Positions 58,440-64,000 of a stretch of 64,000 nt of DNA are shown here, one piece after another. The stretch lies in contig NC_091372.1 in NCBI RefSeq assembly GCF_038502225.1, positions 5,974,700 through 6,038,699 on the forward strand, in the 5' to 3' direction. This DNA is from Cherax quadricarinatus. Lineage: Eukaryota > Arthropoda > Malacostraca > Decapoda > Parastacidae. Position numbers and translations under genes: made by a program. Position 1 is the stretch's first letter, and every line of letters begins with the position of its first letter. Under the pieces are notes generated by a model. That model was given only the letters and a program-made list of their open reading frames with translations, was not told the origin of the DNA and did no database searches.

Positions 58440-59590
58440 ATACTTCATAACTTAAGTGAAAAAATGCTGGGAATAAAATATGATTAACAAGGATTTGAAC
58501 CAGTATTTGGAAAAATGAGCAAAAATCAAAGACAGTAGAAGTATCCTCTAGATTTCTACCATGAGGAAAAGAGGAGAAGATGCAAGTTAGAGAGAGGTGT
58601 TCCTTCTACAGGTGAGGACGAAGAATTACAGAACTTTTCAGTGGCGCCTAACTTTCTGATGAACGAAATGAAACACTAGCAAGGAAGATGGAATATACTT
58701 AGCTTAAACTGAATGCATCTTACAAGGCCCAGGAGAGACATAGGGAGCAAAAAAAAAAAAAGCCATAATTGAAACAAAGAAATCCTAAATACTCTTTCTC
58801 ATATGCAAAATCCATGGTAAGAAGCACAGCCAGTCTCAGACCCTAGCTTATGGAGATGGAACCTACACTGATGACAAAGAAATGAGTGAAATACAAAAGC
58901 TGCAATACGAGTCTTGTGTTAAGCCATTAAGCCGTAAAAGTGATCCCTGCTGGACGACACTTGTTACAGTTCCCCACTAAGATTATACCCCATTTATGCA
59001 CACACTACTTCCTGTTGGCGAGTCACGCCACGATCCATGACAGGTCTTGTCCCCCAATACCATGAGCTTCCACTTTCAGTCTAAACATTAGCAATCCAAA
59101 TGAGTCTTTCATGGATGAGACGCAAAACCTTGACAACACCTTCATTATTTCTGGCATAACTAACCAAACTTGACTTAAAAAAAATCGACAGCATTCCCCT
59201 GTGCTCTACCCCAGACCTTGACTCGTGGAACTTCATGTTCACCAAGAACTGCAAGAATCACTATCTCGCGCAGCTGTAGTATACACAGGTTTTACAAAAA
59301 CCTTTGACAAGTATGATCATGGTGTAATAGCTCATAAAATGCGTACAAAAGGAATAATTGTAAAAGTGGGCAGATGGATATATAATTTTATAACTAACAG
59401 AACCCAAAGTTTAATTATAAAGTGTGAAATCATAAGCTGCCATAGTGAAAATCTCAGTTTTCCAAAGAATAGTACCGGCCCTTGTTATCTCTCTCATACC
59501 CGACGAAGACAAATCAGTATCATATTATCCTTTTCAGACGATATTCAAATTTGCATGAGTGGAATCCATTGAGTACACAGTAAACTTCAA
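58440..59590 (+). pseudogene. LINE-B relic, linker and RT
   Basis: Coding-like pieces resume after the insertion: the linker region (58560-58800) and the RT A-motif 'VVYTGFTKTFDKYDHGVIAHKMRTKGIIVKVGRWIYNFITNRTQ' in the frame 59225-59572, then 'LSFSDDIQI', the FADD box changed to FSDD. It is followed at about 59600 by the LINE-B C-terminal end. Confidence 0.8.
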
Positions 59591-59599
59591 AGATGACAT

Positions 59600-59768
59600 A
59601 AACAGTCTTCCAGGGGGCCCCCTGACTGTCTTCAAGGGAGAACCGGATTAGTTTCTCACGATATTCCTTTTTAGCTGGCGTGTGGTGCTTGATCAGGTCA
59701 TCCACCAGATCTGATTTGGGACTGGGTCGCGGGGGCGTTGACCCTCGGAACATTCTCCAGGTAATACA
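59600..59768 (+). repeat. LINE-B 3' tail
   Basis: 'GGGGGCCCCCTGACTGTCTTCAAG', 'GGTGCTTGATCAGGTCATCC' and 'GGTCGCGGGGGCGTTGACCC', ending 'TCTCCAGGTAATACACAAG'. It continues the relic above after a large deletion of the RT C-terminus. Confidence 0.75.
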
Positions 59769-59847
59769 CAAGTAACCTGCACAACAAGCAACTTGAGTCT
59801 TCACCCTTTATACAAAAATCACCGGCAATCCTGTCTCCCATTACCTG

Positions 59848-60045
59848 CTGCAGAGTTGTTCCTTGTAAACACCTTGCTGATGTTCGTCAGCTGCAGATCT
59901 CACTTCTGGCCTGCTGCAGAGTTGTTCCTTGTAAACACCTTGCTGATGTTCGTCAGCTGCAGATCTCACTTCTGGCCTGATGCAGAGTTGTTCCTTGTAA
60001 ACACCTTGCTGATGTTCGTCAGCTGCAGATCTCACTTCTGGCCTA
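59848..60045. repeat. 66-bp tandem repeat, three copies
   Basis: The unit starts TGCAGAGTTGTTCCTTGTAA and contains the hairpin word CTGATGTTCGTCAG and CTGCAG. The copies are nearly identical (CTGCTGC versus CTGATGC). Confidence 0.95.
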
Positions 60046-60290
60046 AGTGGTAGCGCTTCTACCTCAACCCAAGTACCTGATCACGAATTCAAACAAGCAG
60101 AAATATTGGGCATGTTTCCGTACACCAGTTACCTCTCTTCACCTAGCAGTAAATAGGTGCCTAAGTGTTAGCCGGCGGTTGTGAGTGGCTTCCTTGGGAA
60201 GAGGACCAAAAGACAATGACAATAAGCTACACTGCTTCGACTTCTTCGGGTTATCCCGAGTTACTAAGCCTCCGAGTTAGTAACCTGAAT
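60046..60290 (+). repeat. SINE, tRNA-derived type
   Basis: 'GTGGTAGCGCTTCTACCTCAACCC' (A-box-like), 'GATCACGAATTCAAAC' (a decayed B box), 'CACCTAGCAGTAAATAGGTGCC', 'GAAGAGGACCAAAAGACAATGAC' and 'GGTTATCCCGAGTTACTAAGCC'. Same order as the other SINEs here. Confidence 0.65.
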
Positions 60291-60540
60291 TATCAACTTA
60301 TTCTTTTGTTCTCGCTCTTCCTGTTCTACACTAAAAGTGAGGAACGGCTCTTCATAAGATGATCAACGTGGCTATCAGACCGCACACTATCGTCGCCAAT
60401 ATAAATTACGTTCTTGTCAGGCTTTCAACACTGTTTAAATTTTTGTTGGCAAAAATACAATACTTAACTACCAGGTAGATTACTATTGATTACTATTCAT
60501 TCAGCGGTACAAGATTGTAGGTTAAAGACACGTATGCATT
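60291..60540. other. No gene recognised
   Basis: No supportable content. Confidence 0.3.
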
Positions 60541-60544
60541 AATA

Positions 60545-60645
60545 TACCTTTTATGAGTTCCGAGAGTCTTTCTACTTCCGGAACCCGGCCATGGGCTAGG
60601 CTCGTCTGGTGCCTGCCGGGTCAACAAGGCTGTTGCTGCCGGTAT
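60545..60645 (-). repeat. LINE-B 3' tail, CCGGAAG variant
   Basis: Minus strand of 'ATGAGTTCCGAGAGTCTTTC', 'CTTCCGGAACCCGGCCATGG', 'GTCAACAAGGCTGTTGCTGCCGG'. Same tail variant as 23930. Confidence 0.7.
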
Positions 60646-60875
60646 CTTTTACCTACAACTCGTCAGTATCACCACACCAGGTTGCTCGGGCACATTATTA
60701 TTATAATAATAAAAAAACTAAGCGATAAACCGCAAGGGTCATATAGCCCTGGGTTTGGCCACAAAGTTCGTGGCTCATTTAAACCACCAAAGGATCATCG
60801 TTATCTGGTAATTCCTTGACTTTAGAGTCCGTCAATAGCACTATCAAAGGTAGTTACCAAGTTGGTCGGTTTAAT
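60646..60875. other. Possible short repeat, otherwise nothing
   Basis: 'AAGCGATAAACCGCAAGGGTCATATAGCCCTGGG' (60720-60753) looks like part of a dispersed short repeat, but I have no second copy in this window. Confidence 0.3.
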
Positions 60876-61108
60876 AACATGCTGGGTTAGTACAAGACGG
60901 TAGCCTGCCTGTCTAGTTTAATAACATGCTGGGTTAGTACAAGACGGTAGCCTGCCTGTCTAGTTTAATAACATGCTGGGTTAGTACAAGACGGTAGCCT
61001 GCCTGTCTAGTTTAATAACATGCTGGGTTAGTACAAGACGGTAGCCTGCCTGTCTAGTTTAATAACATGCTGGGTTAGTACAAGACGGTAGCCTGCCTGT
61101 CTAGTGCT
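60863..61108. repeat. 47-bp tandem repeat, five copies
   Basis: The unit starts TTTAATAACATGCTGGGTTA and ends AGCCTGCCTGTCTAG. The copies are identical or nearly so, suggesting very recent amplification. Confidence 0.95.
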
Positions 61109-61194
61109 CAGCGGACAGGCTCACCACTAGACACTCCTCGTCAACAATCACCCAGAGGGGTTTACCACTCCACCTGAACAAAAAAAAAATTCAT

Positions 61195-61410
61195 GGTTGA
61201 TCTGGCATGAGATGTCTGGTCATGGACCAGGCCACAGAGGTGTTGACCCTAGAAACACCCTCCAGGAGTCAGATCAACCAGGCTGTGATGGATACGAGTC
61301 AGCGGGCCACCAGCTGCAACAGCCTAGTTGACCAGGCAAGCATCAACCGAGCCTGGACCGTGGCCGGGCTATGGGAGTAGCAAAATACTCAGAACTTATC
61401 AAAGGTAAAG
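61195..61410 (+). repeat. Two LINE-B tails in tandem
   Basis: The first (61195-61266) has 'GGACCAGGCCACAGAGGTGTTGACCC' and 'CACCCTCCAGG'. The second (61267-61410) restarts earlier in the LINE ('CAGATCAACCAGGCTGTGATGG') and ends with the 'GGGCTATGGGAGTAG...TCAAAGG' variant. Confidence 0.7.
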
Positions 61411-61628
61411 GTATGCAATGCTACCAGTGTGCCTTGAGCCTAGTGAAGGGCTCTTGATCCAAGGAAATGACTCTACACTCTACTTCCCTGAATCAAACCA
61501 TAGTACCTGGCATTCCCCAGGCACTGTATGACCCCCTTCCACCTTCTTCACTTCCCCATAAACGCAATAATTAAAGCGTCATAATTTAATGTTACCAAAC
61601 ATGATGTTTAAATCTGTATTAATAAACT

Positions 61629-62510
61629 TGTCTGAGGCGTCACTGTAGCAACTTCCAGAGTTGTTCTATCCTCACAACACTGTCTGAGGCGTCACTGTAG
61701 CAACTTCCAGAGTTGTTCTATCCTCACAACACTATCTGAGGCGTCACTGTAGCAACTTCCAGAGTTGTTCTATCCTCACAACACTGTCTGAGGCGTCACT
61801 GTAGCAACTTCCAGAGTTGTTCTATCCTCACAACACTGTCTGAGGCGTCACTGTAGCAACTTCCAGAGTTGTTCTATCCTCACAACACTATCTGAGGCGT
61901 CACTGTAGCAACTTCCAGAGTTGTTCTATCCTCACAACACTGTCTGAGGCGTCACTGTAGCAACTTCCAGAGTTGTTCTATCCTCACAACACTGTCTGAG
62001 GCGTCACTGTAGCAACTTCCAGAGTTGTTCTATCCTCACAACACTGTCTGAGGCGTCACTGTAGCAACTTCCAGAGTTGTTCTATCCTCACAACACTGTC
62101 TGAGGCGTCACTGTAGCAACTTCCAGAGTTGTTCTATCCTCACAACACTGTCTGAGGCGTCACTGTAGCAACTTCCAGAGTTGTTCTATCCTCACAACAC
62201 TGTCTGAGGCGTCACTGTAGCAACTTCCAGAGTTGTTCTATCCTCACAACACTGTCTGAGGCGTCACTGTAGCAACTTCCAGAGTTGTTCTATCCTCACA
62301 ACACTGTCTGAGGCGTCACTGTAGCAACTTCCAGAGTTGTTCTATCCTCACAACACTGTCTGAGGCGTCACTGTAGCAACTTCCAGAGTTGTTCTATCCT
62401 CACAACACTGTCTGAGGCGCCACTGTAGCAGCTTCCAGAGTCGTTCTATCCTCACAACACTGTCTGAGGAGTCACTGTAGCAGCTTCCATTGTTCTATCC
62501 TCACAACACT
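61629..62510. repeat. 52-bp minisatellite
   Basis: The unit starts TGTCTGAGGCGTCACTGTAG and continues CAACTTCCAGAGTTGTTCTA TCCTCACAACAC, about 16 copies. Units up to about 62400 are almost identical (only TGTCTG/TATCTG changes). The right edge is degenerate. The array restarts after an insertion at 62542-62690 and grades into a diverged 'CTGTGACTACCTCCCAGAG' unit up to 62866. Confidence 0.95.
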
Positions 62511-62541
62511 GAGGTGTTACTGTAGCAGCTTCCAGAGTTGT

Positions 62542-62690
62542 TCTAACTGCCCGAAATGCCTAGCCATGCTAGGTGTTCTAGTGGTACACTTTGTAATTAT
62601 TATTTTACTACATGTAAACCACACAATAACCAAATTCTGTAAACTCAGCATTGTAATCCTTATAGAGAATAAACTTTGAATTTGAATCCT
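62542..62690 (+). mobile_element. LINE 3' end (L2-like) inserted in 52-bp array
   Basis: It starts 'ACTGCCCGAAATGCCTAGCC', then 'TGCTAGGTGTTCTAGTGG', 'TTGTAATTATTATTTTACTACATGTAAACC', and ends 'AATAAACTTTGAATTTGAAT'. This layout is typical of the 3' UTR of L2/CR1-type LINEs with a (TTTGAA)n tail. Array words 'GTTGTTCTA' and 'TCCTCACAAC' lie on either side, as in an uninterrupted unit. Confidence 0.7.
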
Positions 62691-62865
62691 CACAACACTG
62701 AGGTGTTACTGTAGCAGCTTCCAGAGTTGTTCTATCCTCACAACACTGCCTGTGACTACCTCCCAGAGTTACGTCCTCACAACCCTGCCTGACTCATCGC
62801 TGTGACTACCTCCCAGTTATATCCTCACAACCCTACCTGAGTCATCACTATGACTACCTCCCAGA

Positions 62866-63125
62866 GTTTTTTTTTTTTTTTAGATTTTATTAAAGACAAT
62901 ACAACACATTAAAAAATAAAAGAACACAGTATCGAATCTTCCACATAAATTATAAATTTTCATTGTGGAAAAACACAGTGAACGTTTAACTTTGTGCTGA
63001 CACAAACTGTCCCTCATCCCCTGTGTATTATATCCTTTTATACGTTATTATACTTTACAACGTGTCAATCACAGCAACTTTATTAAGTAATCGATTAACT
63101 TGATAAGGTGCAGTGAGTGTAAATT
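62866..63125 (-). repeat. Poly-T bounded insert, possible processed transcript
   Basis: A run of 15 T (62867-62881) followed 5 bp later by TTTATT (62886-62891, AATAAA on minus) fits a minus-strand poly-A tail with its signal. It lies between two unrelated arrays. The body (to about 63125) has no recognisable ORF; it could be a 3' UTR retrocopy or SINE/LINE fragment. Confidence 0.45.
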
Positions 63126-63134
63126 GTACAACTC

Positions 63135-63972
63135 CAAATAGAGCCTGTTGCTGGTAGTGAGCTTACGTTCTTTACAGCCGTTACAGCCTGTTGCTGATAG
63201 TGAGCTTACGTTCTTTACAGCCGTTACAGCCTGTTGCTGGTAGTGAGCTTACGTTCTTTACAGCCGTTACAGCCTGTTGCTGGTAGTGAGCTTACGTTCT
63301 TTACAGCCGTTACAGCCTGTTGCTGGTAGTGAGCTTACGTTCTTTACAGCCGTTACAGCCTGTTGCTGGTAGTGAGCTTACGTTCTTTACAGCCGTTACA
63401 GCCTGTTGCTGGTAGTGAGCTTACGTTCTTTACAGCCGTCACAGCCTGCTGCTGGTAGTGAGCTTACGTTCTTTACAGCCGTTACAGCTTGCTGCTGGTA
63501 GTGAGCTTACGTTCTATACAGCCATCACAGCCTGCTGCTGGTAGTGAGCTTACGTTCTATACAGCCATCACAGCCTGCTGCTGGTAGTGAGCTTACGTTC
63601 TATACAGCCGTCACAGACTGTTGCTGGTAGTGAGCTTACGTTCTATACAGCCGTCACAGACTGTTGCTGGTAGTGAGCTTACGTTCTATACAGGCGTCAC
63701 AGCCTGTTTCTGGTAGTGAGCTTACGGTCTATACAGGCGCCACAGCCTGTTGCTGGTAGTGAGCTTACGTTCTATACAGCCGTCACAGACTGTTGCTGGT
63801 AGTGAGCTTACGTTCTATACAGGCGTCACAGCCTGTTGCTGGTAGTGAGCTTACGGTCTATACAGGCGCCACAGCCTGTTGCTGGTAGTGAGCTTACGTT
63901 CTATACAGGCGTCACAGCCTGTTGCTGGCAGTGAGCTTACGTTCTATACAGACGTCACAGCCTGTTGCTGGT
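63135..63972. repeat. 43-bp minisatellite
   Basis: Unit GTTACAGCCTGTTGCTGGTA GTGAGCTTACGTTCTTTACA GCC, about 19 copies. Left units have TTCTTTACAGCCGTT, right units TTCTATACAGGCGTC. A two-unit block (with ACGGTCTATACAGGCGCC) occurs twice, at 63725 and 63850, so part of the array duplicated in blocks. Confidence 0.95.
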
Positions 63973-64000
63973 TTACCTGGAGTTTACCTGGAGAGAGTTT
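63973..64000 (-). repeat. LINE-B 3' end at window edge
   Basis: 'TTTACCTGGAGTTTACCTGG' followed by AGAGAGTTT is the inverted LINE-B terminus (compare 35640-35662). The element continues beyond the window. Confidence 0.7.

Noticed and set aside
59848..60045. Hammerhead core (CTGATGTTCGTCAG) in the 66-bp repeat
   Set aside because: CTGATG is followed by a self-complementary hairpin, but no GAAA box or stem I partner is present.

Overview
The window is typical of a large, repeat-saturated arthropod genome, most likely a decapod crustacean (crayfish, lobster or crab). I infer this from the recurrent LINE 3' tail with the 'GGGGGCGTTGACCCCCGG' block, the tRNA-derived SINEs, and the hammerhead-bearing Penelope-type repeats, which I associate with decapod assemblies. 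I see no host protein-coding gene, rRNA or functional tRNA. Nearly everything recognisable is a transposable element, its relic, or a tandem array.

Layout. 0-7 kb: a 32/22-bp minisatellite, LINE-B relics on both strands, a 153-bp hAT-type MITE with its 8-bp target duplication, a Penelope-like GIY-YIG remnant, and a 1.3-kb composite CTA/TAC array. 8-11 kb: a nearly full-length LINE-A ORF (minus strand) and a LINE-B relic. 11-15 kb: SINEs and Penelope-type terminal repeats. 15-20 kb: three head-to-tail LINE-C copies (minus), fused at about 20.09 kb to a LINE-A copy (plus) that carries a 177-bp hammerhead element. 21-28 kb: small repeats, SINEs, microsatellites and a G-rich minisatellite. 28.85-31.19 kb: a complete Tigger/pogo transposon with TA duplications, terminal inverted repeats and an intact 597-aa transposase. 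31.7-37.8 kb: a hammerhead foldback, a LINE-B 3' half with open ORF, and a LINE-A 3' half broken by one missing base. 42-47.8 kb: one LINE-B relic invaded by Penelope-type repeats, a GA microsatellite, a 509-bp hAT-type element with an internal 30-bp minisatellite, and a 38-bp array grown from the LINE's own sequence. 47.9-54.5 kb: two large minisatellites (24-27 bp and 39 bp), the second split by a LINE-B insertion. 55-64 kb: a second Penelope-like remnant, another LINE-B relic with a hammerhead foldback, and 66-, 47-, 52- and 43-bp arrays.

Most interesting result. A dispersed family carries the type-I hammerhead ribozyme core: CTGANGA, a stem II hairpin, GAAAC, then GTH. Copies in this window differ by compensatory changes in stem I (GGA/TCC, TGA/TCA, GTA/TAC; CTTC/GAAG versus CTTT/AAAG). 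Two copies are bounded by 11-bp target duplications, and one of these has a paralogous empty site in the same window. A second family (stem II GGTCC/GGACC, then GAAACGTCGTC) keeps the same architecture with a degenerate catalytic box, and it follows GIY-YIG remnants of Penelope-like elements. I therefore read these repeats as terminal or non-autonomous derivatives of Penelope-like elements. Stem III is reduced to AC/GT, the form known for hammerheads that act as dimers.

LINE-A, -B and -C are my working labels for three non-LTR families; clade assignments (CR1/Jockey-like) come from motifs only.
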